Shown here: positions 8,938-18,232 of the stretch, piece after piece
How positions within the stretch are numbered: position 1 is the stretch's first letter
How the letters are laid out: the number at the start of each line of letters is the position of its first letter
NCBI RefSeq assembly: GCF_000473085.1
Contig: NZ_AXBA01000016.1
Coordinates: forward strand, 62,001-126,000
Reading direction: 5' to 3'
DNA from: Azorhizobium doebereinerae UFLA1-100
GTDB lineage: Bacteria; Pseudomonadota; Alphaproteobacteria; Rhizobiales; Xanthobacteraceae
Length of the DNA stretch: 64,000 bases
Program-made: the position numbers and the translations under genes
Notes under the pieces: model-generated
What the model saw: only the letters and a program-made list of their open reading frames with translations
Told to the model about the DNA's origin: nothing
Databases searched by the model: none

Positions 8938-11085
8938 ATGTGGCACCCCCAGTCTCTCCGTTCCCTTCTCCTGCTCGGCGTCGCCGCCTCCGGCCTGATG
9001 TCCGGTGCGGCGCACGCGCAGCAGGCGGCGGCCCCCTCGTCCCTCGTCATCCTGGATACCGTCAACGTCGAGACCGACAAGGAAACCCCGACCGGACCGG
9101 TGGAAGGCTATGTGGCCCACCAGACCGTGACCGGCAGCAAGACCGCCACGCCCATCGTCGAGGTGCCGCAGTCGATCTCCGTCGTCACCCGCGACCAGAT
9201 GGACGACCGCGCGGTGCAGAATCTCGGCCAGGCGCTGGATTATTCCGCCGGCGTGGTGTCCCAGCCGTTCGGCACCGACCCGCGCTTCGATTCGCCCATC
9301 ATCCGCGGCTTCTCGGCGGCCAACAGCCAGTATCTCAACGGCCTGAAGCTCATGCGCGACCAGGGCATGACCTCCATCGACCCCTATGCGCTGGAGCGCA
9401 TCGACGTGCTGCGCGGCCCCTCCTCGGTGCTCTACGGCCAGGGCAATCCGGGCGGCCTCATCAACATGGTGTCGAAGCGGCCCACCTGGACCAATTTCGG
9501 CGAGTTCAACCTGGAGGCCGCCACCTACGACCGCTACACGGCGAGCTTCGACTTCGGCGGGCCGACCGCCAAGGATTCCAACGTCGCCTATCGCATCACC
9601 GGCCTCGGCCGCCTCGCCGACACGCAGACCGACTATGTGGAGAACGACCGCTTCCTGTTCGCCCCGTCCCTCACCTTCCGGCCCGACGCCAGCACCGAGC
9701 TGACCGTGCTGGCGATGGTGCAGTATGACACGCCCGATTCCACCGTCGGCCTGCCGAACCAGTACACACTGCAATCGCTGAACGGCCTGCGCGCCTCGCG
9801 CAGCCTCTATCTCGGCGACCCGGACTTCAATGCGTCCAGCCGCACGCTGTCCACCCTCGGCTACGAGTTCAGCCACACCTTCGACAACAACGTCACCTTC
9901 CGCCAGAACGCCCGCTACCTGAAGCTGAACTGGGACTATTCGAGCCTGTATTATTCCGGGCTCGACAGCACCAATGCGCTGATCGCCAACCGCGGCACGC
10001 AGTACAATACCGAGGATCTGGGCACCTTCACCATCGACAACCAGCTGGAGGCCCACCTCAACACCGGGCCGCTGAGCCACGACATCCTCGTCGGCCTCGA
10101 CTTCCGCAGCCACGATGCCGACACCTACACCGCCTTCGGCACTGCGCCGTCGATCAACATCTTCGCCCCGGTCTACGGCATGACCATCCCCAACACCGTG
10201 TGGTACGCCTCCAAGGTGGACGGCACGGTGGACCAGCTCGGCCTCTACGCGCAGGACCAGATCAAGCTGGAGAAGTGGCTGCTCACGCTCGGCATCCGGC
10301 AGGACTGGGCCAGCGTCAATTCCACCACGGTGACCAATTACGGCACCACCACGCAGGACCAGGACGACAGCGCCACCACCGGCCGCATCGGCCTGACCTA
10401 TCTGTTCGACAACGGCATCGCGCCCTATGTCAGCTATTCCACCTCTTTTGAGCCGGTGATCGGCAACATGCCGACCCAGCTCGGCGGCGCCGCCTTCCAG
10501 CCCTCCGAGGGCAAGCAGTACGAGGCCGGCGTCAAGTACCAGCCGGTGGGCTGGGACGGCTTCTTCACCGCCGCCGTCTACGACCTCAAGCAGAGCAACG
10601 TCTCCTCCACCGACGTGATCGGCGGGGTCAGCTACGCGGTGCAGAACGGCGAGGTGCATGTGAAGGGGGTGGAGCTCTCCGCCACCATGAGCATCACCCA
10701 GGGGCTGAAGCTCATCGCCAACTACACCTACATGAATGCGGAGATCACGCAGGGCCAGTATGCCGGCAACCGCCCGTCCAACGTGCCGGAGAACTCCGCC
10801 AACGCCTGGCTGGACTACACCTGGCAGGACGGCCCGCTGAAGGGCTTCGGCCTCGGCGGCGGCGTGCGCTACGTGGGCGAGCGCTACGACCTCGACAGCA
10901 ACGCCAATCTGCTGCCGGCCAACACCCTGTTCGACGCCGCCATCCATTACGAGAAGGGGCCCTACAAGGCCCAGCTCAACATCGCCAACATCGCCGACGA
11001 GACCTATGTGGCCACCTGCGGCTCGTTCGGCTGCTATTATGGCGACGGGCGGACGATCACCGGAAAGGTTACCTACAGATGGTGA
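8938..11085 (+). CDS. TonB-dependent ferri-siderophore receptor
   Basis: About 715 residues as called. A Sec signal (LLLLGVAASGLMSGAAHA) precedes a plug domain with VEVPQSISVVTRDQM near residue 65 and YALERIDVLRGPSSVLYGQG near residue 155. A 22-strand barrel ends in aromatic Trp (VTYRW). This is the FhuA/FpvA/FoxA siderophore-receptor subfamily; the ligand is not determinable. The frame opens at TTG 8890, but ATG 8938 places the signal peptide at the very N-terminus and is preferred. Its stop overlaps the next start (ATGGTGA), so receptor and ABC genes are translationally coupled. Confidence 0.95.
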   Translation: MWHPQSLRSLLLLGVAASGLMSGAAHAQQAAAPSSLVILDTVNVETDKETPTGPVEGYVAHQTVTGSKTATPIVEVPQSISVVTRDQMDDRAVQNLGQALDYSAGVVSQPFGTDPRFDSPIIRGFSAANSQYLNGLKLMRDQGMTSIDPYALERIDVLRGPSSVLYGQGNPGGLINMVSKRPTWTNFGEFNLEAATYDRYTASFDFGGPTAKDSNVAYRITGLGRLADTQTDYVENDRFLFAPSLTFRPDASTELTVLAMVQYDTPDSTVGLPNQYTLQSLNGLRASRSLYLGDPDFNASSRTLSTLGYEFSHTFDNNVTFRQNARYLKLNWDYSSLYYSGLDSTNALIANRGTQYNTEDLGTFTIDNQLEAHLNTGPLSHDILVGLDFRSHDADTYTAFGTAPSINIFAPVYGMTIPNTVWYASKVDGTVDQLGLYAQDQIKLEKWLLTLGIRQDWASVNSTTVTNYGTTTQDQDDSATTGRIGLTYLFDNGIAPYVSYSTSFEPVIGNMPTQLGGAAFQPSEGKQYEAGVKYQPVGWDGFFTAAVYDLKQSNVSSTDVIGGVSYAVQNGEVHVKGVELSATMSITQGLKLIANYTYMNAEITQGQYAGNRPSNVPENSANAWLDYTWQDGPLKGFGLGGGVRYVGERYDLDSNANLLPANTLFDAAIHYEKGPYKAQLNIANIADETYVATCGSFGCYYGDGRTITGKVTYRW

Positions 11086-11894
11086 GCCCGCCGCTCTGGC
11101 ACTTGGAGGACGTGCGGTTCGCGGTGCCGGGTCGCGAGATCCTGGCCCAGCTTTCCCTGTCGCTCGCGCCGGGGCGCGTCTATGGCCTGATCGGCCCCAA
11201 CGGGTCGGGCAAGAGCACGCTGCTGAAGCTGCTGGCCCGGCAGGTGTCGTCCACCGGCGGCACCATCGCCTTCGAGGGCAAGCCGCTGGCGCGGTGGCAT
11301 GACCGCGACTTCGCCCGCGCGGTCGCCTACATGCCGCAATTCACCCCGGCCACCGACGGCATGAGCGTGCGCGAGCTGGTGGCGCTCGGGCGCTTTCCCT
11401 GGCACGGCACCCTCGGCCGCTTTACGGCGGAGGATGCCGCCAAGGTGGAGCGGGCCATCGCCCGCACCGACCTTGCCGCGCTCGCCGGACGCACCGTGGA
11501 CAGCCTGTCCGGCGGCGAGCGGCAGCGCGCCTGGGTGGCGCTGATGCTGGCGCAGGACCCGCGCTGCCTGCTGCTGGACGAGCCCACCTCCGCCCTCGAC
11601 ATCGCCCACCAGAGCGAGGTGCTGGACCTCGTCCGCCGCCTCTCGCGCGAGAGCGGCGCCGCGACGGGCGCCTCGGATGGGGGACCCGGCATGGCGGTGG
11701 TGGTGGTGCTGCACGACATCAACCTCGCCATGCGCACCTGCGACGAGCTGATCGCCCTGCGCGGCGGGCGGGTGCTGGAGCACGGCCCCGCCCGCGAGCT
11801 GATGCGGCCGGACCTGCTGGCGGCGCTGTACGGCCTGCCCATGGGCGTGCTCACCCATCCGGTGCGCGACGAGCCTTTGGGCTACGTGCTGTGA
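11079..11894 (+). CDS. Iron-siderophore ABC transporter ATP-binding protein (FhuC/FecE type)
   Basis: 271 residues. Walker A GPNGSGKST near residue 39, Q-loop around MPQF, signature LSGGE near 142, Walker [13 protein letters not shown] near 165, and H-loop VVVLHDINLA near 210. These are typical of the cytoplasmic ATPase of Fe-siderophore and cobalamin importers. The insertion between the D-loop and the H-loop (SRESGAATGASDGGPGM) is slightly long. The start overlaps the receptor stop and the stop overlaps the next gene's GTG, so it works with the following binding protein and permease. Confidence 0.95.
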   Translation: MVSPPLWHLEDVRFAVPGREILAQLSLSLAPGRVYGLIGPNGSGKSTLLKLLARQVSSTGGTIAFEGKPLARWHDRDFARAVAYMPQFTPATDGMSVRELVALGRFPWHGTLGRFTAEDAAKVERAIARTDLAALAGRTVDSLSGGERQRAWVALMLAQDPRCLLLDEPTSALDIAHQSEVLDLVRRLSRESGAATGASDGGPGMAVVVVLHDINLAMRTCDELIALRGGRVLEHGPARELMRPDLLAALYGLPMGVLTHPVRDEPLGYVL

Positions 11895-12787
11895 GCGCGC
11901 GCCTCTCCCGCCGCCGTCTGCTGGCGGGCCTCGCTGCCGCCGCGCTGGTGCCGGCCGCCGCCCGCGCCGCCGCGCCGGCCGTGCGGGTGGCGACGCTGGA
12001 CTGGGCGCTGCTGGAGACGCTGCTGGCCATCGGCGTCACGCCGGTCGCCGCCGCCGAGCTGGTGCTCTACCGCCAGGTGGTGGTGGAGCCGGAACTGCCC
12101 GCCGCCGTGGCCGACCTCGGCCTGCGCGGCACGCCCAATTACGAGGCCCTGCGGCTCCTGAGGCCGGACCTCATCTTCGGCTCCAACTACACCTCCTGGG
12201 CCGACCCCAAGCTGCGCCTGATCGCGCCGGTGGAGAACATCTCCATCTACGGCCCCGGCGCCCGGCCCTATGCCGCCGCCGAGGCCGCCACGCTGGCGGT
12301 CGGCGCCCGCACCGGCCGCACCGGCGCGGCCGAGGCGCTGGTGGCCGGCGCCCGCGCGCGCCTCGCGGCGCTGAAGGCGCGCCTCGCCGGCGGCGACGGG
12401 CGGCCGGTGCTGGTGATCAACCTGGGCGACGACCGGCATTTCCGGGTGTTCGGCGCCGACAGCATGTTCGGCGAGGTGCTGGAGCGCCTCGGCCTCGCCA
12501 ATGCCTGGACCGCCGGCACGCGCTATTCCGCCACCGCGCCCATGGGGCTGGAGGTCCTGGCGCAGATCGGCGAGGCCTGGATCGCGGTCCTGCCCCCCGT
12601 GCCCGCGCCCGCCCGGAAGATGCTGGCGGGCGGCGGCTTCTGGCATGCGCTGCCCAACGTGCGCGCCGGCCGGGTGGTTGAGCTCGCCCCGGTGGACCCG
12701 TTCGGCGCCCTGCCCGCCGGCCTGCGCTTCGCGCGCCTGCTCGCCGAGGCGCTGCCCTTCGCCGGAAAGGCCGGGTCGCTTGGCTGA
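11891..12787 (+). CDS. Iron-siderophore ABC transporter substrate-binding protein (FhuD type)
   Basis: 298 residues with a GTG start that overlaps the preceding TGA (GTGA). The N-terminus has a twin-arginine-like signal (SRRRLLAG followed by an Ala-rich core, cleavage after ARA). FhuD-like fold features are LDWALLETLLAIGVTPVAAAE, an LRLLRPDLIFGS segment and AWIAVLPPV. It delivers the ferri-siderophore from receptor to permease in the periplasm. Tat export is an inference from the RRR motif; Sec use is possible. The frame ends only a few bases from the permease start. Confidence 0.92.
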   Translation: MSARLSRRRLLAGLAAAALVPAAARAAAPAVRVATLDWALLETLLAIGVTPVAAAELVLYRQVVVEPELPAAVADLGLRGTPNYEALRLLRPDLIFGSNYTSWADPKLRLIAPVENISIYGPGARPYAAAEAATLAVGARTGRTGAAEALVAGARARLAALKARLAGGDGRPVLVINLGDDRHFRVFGADSMFGEVLERLGLANAWTAGTRYSATAPMGLEVLAQIGEAWIAVLPPVPAPARKMLAGGGFWHALPNVRAGRVVELAPVDPFGALPAGLRFARLLAEALPFAGKAGSLG

Positions 12788-12797
12788 CGTCGCCCGC

Positions 12798-14783
12798 ATG
12801 CCCCGCGCCCGGCGCGCCCCGCCGCTGCTGTGGACCGGCCTCGCCGGCCTTGCCGCCGCCCTGTTCGCGCTCGCCCTGCTGCTGCGCGCGCCCATTCCCG
12901 GCGATCCGGCCACCGCGCGGGCGCTGGAGCAGGTGGTGCTGTGGCAGAGCCTGCTGCCGCGCGCCGCCGTGGCGCTGCTGGCGGGCGCCGCCCTCGGGCT
13001 CGCCGGGGCGCTGCTCCAGCGGGTGCTGCGCAATCCCATCGCCGATCCTTCCACCCTCGGCATCGCCTCCGGCGCGCAGCTGGCGCTGACCCTGTCGGCT
13101 ATCTACGCCCCGCTGCTGGGCGGGCTGGTGGGCGCCGTGCCGCGCGAGATGGTGGCGCTGGCCGGCGGGCTGGCGGCGGTGACGCTGGTGCTGGCGCTGG
13201 GCTGGAAGCGCGGCCTGGAGCCGGTGACGGTGGCGCTCTCGGGCATGACCGTCTCGCTCATCGCCTCGGCGCTCAGCGCGGCTCTGGTGCTCAGCCATGG
13301 CGAATACGTCATGTCGCTGTTCATCTGGGGCGCCGGCTCGCTGCACCAGCAGGGCTGGGGCGGCGCCATCACCCTGCTCTGGCGCCTCGTGCTTGGCGGC
13401 GCCGCCGCTTTGCTGCTGCTGCGCCCGCTCACCGTGCTGGCGCTGGACGATGCCAGCGCCCGCAGCCTGGGCATGGCGGTGCACGGCGCGCGGCTGCTGA
13501 TCATCGCGGTGGCGGTGTGGCTGGCGGCGAGCGTGACGGCGGAGGTGGGCGTCATCGGCTTCATCGGCCTCGCCGCCCCGGCCTTCGCCCGGCTGGGCGG
13601 CGTGCGCGCGCCGCGCGCCATGCTGATCGCCGCGCCCGCCCTCGGCGCCATATTGCTGTGGCTCACCGACGGGGTGGTGCAGGTGACCGCCGCCGGCGGC
13701 GCGGACGCCATCCCCACCGGCGCGGCCACCGGGCTGCTGGGCGGGCCGCTGCTGCTCTGGCTGCTGCCGAAGCTCGCCGTCGTCGAGCGTCCCGGCCTGG
13801 CCGCCCCCGCCGCGCGCCGCCTCCGCCGGCCGCTGGCGGGCCTCGCGCTGCTGGTGGTCGCGCTCGCCGCCGTCGCCGCGCTCGCCCTCCTCCTCGGCCC
13901 GTCCTATGACGGCTGGTCGCTGGCCACCGGCGATCTGCTGGCCGACCTGTGGCCGTTCCGCGCCCCGCGCGTGGCGGCCGCCGCCGCCGCGGGCGCTCTG
14001 CTCGGCGCGTCCGGCACGCTGATGCAGCGCCTCACCGGCAACCCGCTGGCCGGGCCGGAAGTGCTCGGCGTCAGCGCCGGGGCCGGCGTCGGCCTCGCCG
14101 CCGTGCTGCTCACGGTGGCCGCCCCCTCGGTGGCGATGATGATGGGCGGCAGCGCCGTCGGCGCGCTCATCGCGCTGCTGCTGATCCTCGCCTTCGCCGC
14201 CGCCACCGGCTTCGGCCCGGAACGGCTGCTGCTGGGCGGCATCGCCATGGGCGCCACCGGCCTTGCCATCCTCTCCGCCGTGCTCGCCTTGGGCGACCGG
14301 CGCGCCTTCCTGCTGCTCGGCTGGATGTCCGGTTCCACCGACCGGGTGGACGGCGCGCAGAGCCTGGCCGCGCTCGCCGTAGCGGTGCTGCTCATCGCCC
14401 CCTGCCTGCTGCTGGGGCGCTGGCTCGACATCCTGTCGCTGGGCGGGCCGGTGGCCGGCGCCCTCGGCCTGCCGGTCACCCGCACCCGCCTGGTGCTGGC
14501 CGCCGGCGCGGCGCTGATGACGGCGGTGGCCACCTTCTTCGTCGGGCCGCTCAGCCTGATCGGGCTGATCGGGCCGCATCTGGCGCGCCTCATGGGCTTC
14601 GCGCGCGGCGCCGCGCAGGTGCTCGCCGCCGCGCTGATCAGCGCCGCCCTCATGGTGCTGGCCGACTGGCTCGGGCGGACGGTGGCCTTCCCCTACCAGA
14701 TCCCCGTCGGGCTGTTCGCGGCGCTGGTGGGCGGTCCCTATCTCGTCTGGCTGCTGCGACGCGGCCCCGCCAAAGGCGCCTGA
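12798..14783 (+). CDS. Iron-siderophore ABC permease, fused double-length (FhuB type)
   Basis: About 661 residues, matching E. coli FhuB (about 660) and twice the length of FecC/FecD-type subunits. Two homologous halves each carry the FecCD motif: LLQRVLRNPIADPSTLGIAS near residue 75 and LMQRLTGNPLAGPEVLGVSA near residue 410. Each half has about ten hydrophobic segments. One polypeptide therefore forms the whole translocation path for the FhuC/FhuD-like partners. Start uncertain: ATG 12798 has no ribosome-binding site, whereas TTG 12780, overlapping the previous stop, has GGAAAGG 9 nt upstream and may be the real start. Confidence 0.94.
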   Translation: MPRARRAPPLLWTGLAGLAAALFALALLLRAPIPGDPATARALEQVVLWQSLLPRAAVALLAGAALGLAGALLQRVLRNPIADPSTLGIASGAQLALTLSAIYAPLLGGLVGAVPREMVALAGGLAAVTLVLALGWKRGLEPVTVALSGMTVSLIASALSAALVLSHGEYVMSLFIWGAGSLHQQGWGGAITLLWRLVLGGAAALLLLRPLTVLALDDASARSLGMAVHGARLLIIAVAVWLAASVTAEVGVIGFIGLAAPAFARLGGVRAPRAMLIAAPALGAILLWLTDGVVQVTAAGGADAIPTGAATGLLGGPLLLWLLPKLAVVERPGLAAPAARRLRRPLAGLALLVVALAAVAALALLLGPSYDGWSLATGDLLADLWPFRAPRVAAAAAAGALLGASGTLMQRLTGNPLAGPEVLGVSAGAGVGLAAVLLTVAAPSVAMMMGGSAVGALIALLLILAFAAATGFGPERLLLGGIAMGATGLAILSAVLALGDRRAFLLLGWMSGSTDRVDGAQSLAALAVAVLLIAPCLLLGRWLDILSLGGPVAGALGLPVTRTRLVLAAGAALMTAVATFFVGPLSLIGLIGPHLARLMGFARGAAQVLAAALISAALMVLADWLGRTVAFPYQIPVGLFAALVGGPYLVWLLRRGPAKGA

Positions 14784-14786
14784 CCC

Positions 14787-15878
14787 ATGCCGCAGACCGC
14801 ATCCCCGACGCAAGCCCCCCTGCGCGCCGACGCGCTGATCCCGCTCGCCGATCCCCCCGGCATGCTGGAGAAGCTCGCCGCCCATTTCGAGGGCCACGGC
14901 ACGGTGACGCGCGCGGAGGCCCGCGCCACCATCCTCGGCAGCTTCGGCCGCGCCGATCTCGTCGCCGAGGGCACGGGCCTGCGCTGCCGGGTGGAGAGCC
15001 CCAACGCCGCCGGCCTGTCGGTGTCCAAGATGGTGCTGGCCGAGCATCTGTTCGCCTTCGCCGGCGACGAGCGGCCGGAGTTCGCCTGGACCGGCGACGG
15101 CGCGACCGCCGGCCGCCTGCCCTATCTGCACGAGCTGACCGTCCGCGACGCCTTCCAGGTCACCCCGCGCATGCGGCGGGTCATCGTGGGCGGCGACGTG
15201 TCGGGCCTCGCGGCGGACAGCCTGCATGTGCGCCTGCTGATCCCGCCCAAGGACCGCGCCCCCCGCTGGCCCACGGCGCGGGCGGACGGGCGCGTGCTGT
15301 GGCCGGAGGGGGCGGACACGCTGACCCCGCGCGTCTACACGCTGCGCGCGGTGGACGTGGCGGCGGGCGAGGCGGCGCTCGACATCGCCCTGCACGCGGG
15401 CGACGCGCCCGGCTCCGACTGGGCGCGCGCCGCCGCCCCCGGCATGCCCGCCGCCCTCCTCGGCCCCGGCGGCGGCGGCCTGCCGGCGGCGGACCTCTAC
15501 CTGCTGGCCGGCGACGAGACCGCCCTGCCCGCCATCGCCCGCTGGCTGGAGCGCCTGCCGGCGACGGCGCGGGCCATCGTGCGCATCGAGGTGGCCGACG
15601 CCGCCGAGGAGCAGCCCTTGCCCACGGCGGCCAGCCTCGACCTGGAATGGCTCTACCGCGACGGCGCGCCGGCCGGCACCACCACCCTGCTGGAGGATGC
15701 GGTCAAGGCCGTGCCCCTGCCGCCGGACGCCAAGGATGCCTATCTATGGGCCGGCTGCGAGCAAACGGCGGCCCGCGCGCTGCGCGCCCATGCGGCGCGG
15801 ATCGGGCTGGCCAAGAGCCGCCGCTCCATTGCCGCCTACTGGCGGCGGGGCTACCAGGGCGTGGATCTCGGCGAATGA
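14787..15878 (+). CDS. Siderophore-interacting protein (ferric-siderophore reductase) with N-terminal DUF2218 domain
   Basis: 363 residues. Residues about 20-105 look like DUF2218 (HFEGHGTVTRAEARATILG), common in this family. From about 125 a ferredoxin-reductase-like FAD domain follows, with FQVTPRMRRVIVGG and TPRVYTLRAVD. The C-terminal SIP/NAD(P)H domain has YLLAGDETALPAIARWLE and YLWAGCEQTAARALR, ending SIAAYWRRGYQG. The family reduces Fe(III)-siderophore in the cytosol to release Fe(II). It starts 3 nt after the permease stop; its own stop overlaps the next ATG (ATGA), coupling it to the exporter-fold ABC gene. Confidence 0.93.
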   Translation: MPQTASPTQAPLRADALIPLADPPGMLEKLAAHFEGHGTVTRAEARATILGSFGRADLVAEGTGLRCRVESPNAAGLSVSKMVLAEHLFAFAGDERPEFAWTGDGATAGRLPYLHELTVRDAFQVTPRMRRVIVGGDVSGLAADSLHVRLLIPPKDRAPRWPTARADGRVLWPEGADTLTPRVYTLRAVDVAAGEAALDIALHAGDAPGSDWARAAAPGMPAALLGPGGGGLPAADLYLLAGDETALPAIARWLERLPATARAIVRIEVADAAEEQPLPTAASLDLEWLYRDGAPAGTTTLLEDAVKAVPLPPDAKDAYLWAGCEQTAARALRAHAARIGLAKSRRSIAAYWRRGYQGVDLGE

Positions 15879-17671
15879 CGCGCGAGACGCCCCCGCGCGC
15901 CGCCCCGTCCCCCTCACGGGCGCCACGCCCCCACGGACACGTCATGCAGCTGCTGCGCGCCTTCTTCGCCTATTACCGCCCCTACCGGGGGCTGTTCCTG
16001 CTGGATTTCACCTGCGCGGTGGTCTCCGGCCTGCTGGAACTCGGCTTCCCCATGGCGGTGAAGCTGTTCGTGGACGATCTGCTGCCGGCGCAGAACTGGG
16101 GCCTCATCGCCGCCGCCGCCGCCGCGCTGGTGGGCATCTACGTGATCAACGCCGGTCTCATGGCGGTGGTGACCTATTGGGGGCACATGCTCGGCATCAA
16201 TATCGAGACCGAGATGCGCCGCCGCGCCTTCGACCATCTCCAGAAGCTGTCGTTCCGCTTCTTCGACAACCAGAAGACCGGCCACCTCGTCGCCCGCATC
16301 ACCAAGGACCTGGAGGAGGTCGGCGAAGTCGCCCACCACGGGCCGGAGGACGTGTTCATCGCCATCATGACCTTCATCGGCGCCTTCGTGCTGATGACCA
16401 TGGTCAATGTCCACCTCGCCCTCATCACCGGCGCGGTGGTGCCGGTGGTGGCCTTCGTCTCCAGCCGCTACAGCGGCCGCATGACGGAGAATTTCCGCAC
16501 CCTGTTCGGCCGGGTGGGCGATTTCAACGCCCGCATCGAGGAGAATGTGGGCGGCATCCGCGTGGTGCAGGCCTTCGCCAACGAGGACCACGAGCGGGCG
16601 CTGTTCGCCCGCGACAATGCCAATTACCGCACCACCAAGCTGTCCGCCTACCGCATCATGGCGGCGAACATGACGCTGAGCTATCTCGGCATGCGCCTCA
16701 CCCAGGTGCTGGTGATGATCGCCGGCACCTGGTTCGTCATCAAGGGCGACCTTTCCAACGGCGGCTTCGTCTCCTTCCTGCTGCTGGTGGGCGTGTTCTT
16801 CCGGCCGATCGAGAAGATCAACGCGGTGCTGGAGATCTACCCCAAGGGCGTGGCCGGCTTCCGCCGCTATCTCGACCTGCTGGCGGTGCGCCCGGACATC
16901 GCAGACCGGCCGGGAGCGCAGCCCTTCACCGGGCTCAAGGACGCCATCCGCTACGAGGGCGTGAGCTTCGGCTACGGTTCGGGCGCCAGCGTGCTGAACG
17001 ACCTGTCGCTGACCATCAAAGCGGGGGAGACGGTGGCCTTCGTCGGCCCCTCGGGCGCGGGCAAGACCACCATCTGCTCGCTGCTGCCGCGCTTCTACGA
17101 GCCCACCGCCGGGCGCATCACCATCGACGGCACGGACATCCGCGACTTCACCCTGGCCAGCCTGCGCGCCCATATCGGCATCGTGCAGCAGGACGTGTTC
17201 CTGTTCGCCGGCACGCTGCGCGAGAACATCGCCTACGGCCGGCTCGGCGCCGGCGACGCGGAGATCCTGGAGGCGGCGCGGCGGGCGCGGCTCGACGAGC
17301 TCATCGCCGGCCTGCCCGCCGGGCTCGACACCGTGGTGGGCGAGCGCGGGGTCAAGCTCTCCGGCGGGCAGAAGCAGCGCGTCGCCATCGCCCGCATCTT
17401 CCTGAAGGACCCGCCCATCCTGATCCTGGACGAGGCCACCTCGGCGCTGGACACCGAGACCGAGATGGAGATCCGCCAGTCGCTCGCCGCTCTGTCCGAG
17501 GGGCGCACCACGCTGACCATCGCCCATCGCCTCAGCACCATCCGCAATGCCGGCCACATCATCGTGGTCGGCCCGGACGGCATCGCCGAGCAGGGCCGCC
17601 ACGGCGAACTGGTGGCGCTCGACGGCCTCTACCGCCGGCTGCACGACACCCAGTTCGCCGACATGGTCTGA
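15875..17671 (+). CDS. Exporter-fold ABC protein (fused membrane domain and ATPase) of the siderophore operon
   Basis: About 598 residues. A six-helix ABC membrane domain spans about residues 25-330, with [21 protein letters not shown] in the coupling region. The ATPase follows: Walker [10 protein letters not shown] near 391, signature LSGGQ near 494, Walker [13 protein letters not shown] near 515 and H-loop TIAHRLSTI. It is a half-transporter, so probably a homodimer. It overlaps the SIP gene by ATGA. Mycobacterial IrtAB shows that this fold can import ferri-siderophores with a SIP domain, so direction here is open: siderophore export, recycling, or import. ATG 15943 is an alternative start closer to the first helix. 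Confidence 0.93.
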   Translation: MTRETPPRAAPSPSRAPRPHGHVMQLLRAFFAYYRPYRGLFLLDFTCAVVSGLLELGFPMAVKLFVDDLLPAQNWGLIAAAAAALVGIYVINAGLMAVVTYWGHMLGINIETEMRRRAFDHLQKLSFRFFDNQKTGHLVARITKDLEEVGEVAHHGPEDVFIAIMTFIGAFVLMTMVNVHLALITGAVVPVVAFVSSRYSGRMTENFRTLFGRVGDFNARIEENVGGIRVVQAFANEDHERALFARDNANYRTTKLSAYRIMAANMTLSYLGMRLTQVLVMIAGTWFVIKGDLSNGGFVSFLLLVGVFFRPIEKINAVLEIYPKGVAGFRRYLDLLAVRPDIADRPGAQPFTGLKDAIRYEGVSFGYGSGASVLNDLSLTIKAGETVAFVGPSGAGKTTICSLLPRFYEPTAGRITIDGTDIRDFTLASLRAHIGIVQQDVFLFAGTLRENIAYGRLGAGDAEILEAARRARLDELIAGLPAGLDTVVGERGVKLSGGQKQRVAIARIFLKDPPILILDEATSALDTETEMEIRQSLAALSEGRTTLTIAHRLSTIRNAGHIIVVGPDGIAEQGRHGELVALDGLYRRLHDTQFADMV

Positions 17672-17785
17672 GCCGCGCCGCGCCCCGCGTGGGTCCGCCG
17701 CCCGCGGCGCGGCCTTGCCTCCGGGCGCGCTGCGGGTCTACCCAGCGGGGGACAGGCGGCGACCCCGCCCCCCGAAGGAGCCCCC

Positions 17786-18178
17786 ATGACCGACACCACC
17801 GAGCCGACCGGCGAACTCACCCTGCGCACCCTCGCCATGCCGGCGGACGCCAATCCCTCGGGCGACATCTTCGGCGGCTGGGTGATGGCGCAGATGGACC
17901 TTGCCGCCGGCATGCGCGCCGCCGAGCAGGCCGCCGGGCGCGTGGTCACCGCCGGGGTCAAGGAGATCAACTTCCGCCTGCCGGTGAAGGTGGGCGACAC
18001 GCTGTGCATCTACACCGACCTGCTGAACGTGGGCCGCACCTCCATGACGCTGGACGTGCAGGTGTGGGCGCGCCGCGAGCATTCCGCGCTGCGCGAGAAG
18101 GTGACCGAGGCGGTGTTCATCATGGTGGCGCTGGACAAGGACGGGCGGCCGCGCCCGGTGGGCCAGGCGGCGGCCTGA
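17786..18178 (+). CDS. Acyl-CoA thioesterase, YciA-like hotdog protein
   Basis: 130 residues, typical of YciA. The motif NPSGDIFGGWVMAQMDLAAG carries the catalytic Asp region at the start of the hotdog helix. Later segments VTAGVKEINFRLPVKVGD and the final strand VFIMVALDKDGRPRP fit the family. It hydrolyses acyl-CoA to free acid and CoA in the cytosol; substrate range cannot be read from sequence. A strong GAAGGAG lies 7 nt before the ATG. A 114-nt gap separates it from the siderophore operon. Confidence 0.93.
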   Translation: MTDTTEPTGELTLRTLAMPADANPSGDIFGGWVMAQMDLAAGMRAAEQAAGRVVTAGVKEINFRLPVKVGDTLCIYTDLLNVGRTSMTLDVQVWARREHSALREKVTEAVFIMVALDKDGRPRPVGQAAA

Positions 18179-18232
18179 ACCGGCGCGACAGGCGGCGGCG
18201 GCGCAGGCATATTGAGGCGGGGGCACGCGCAC

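Noticed and set aside
12417-15395. Very long minus-strand open frame opposite the siderophore permease and SIP genes
   Set aside because: Gln/Gly/Arg/His-rich shadow; the plus strand has complete family matches.
7767-17671. Siderophore locus as a mobile genomic island
   Set aside because: No flanking repeats, integrase or tRNA at its borders, and base composition is like its neighbours.
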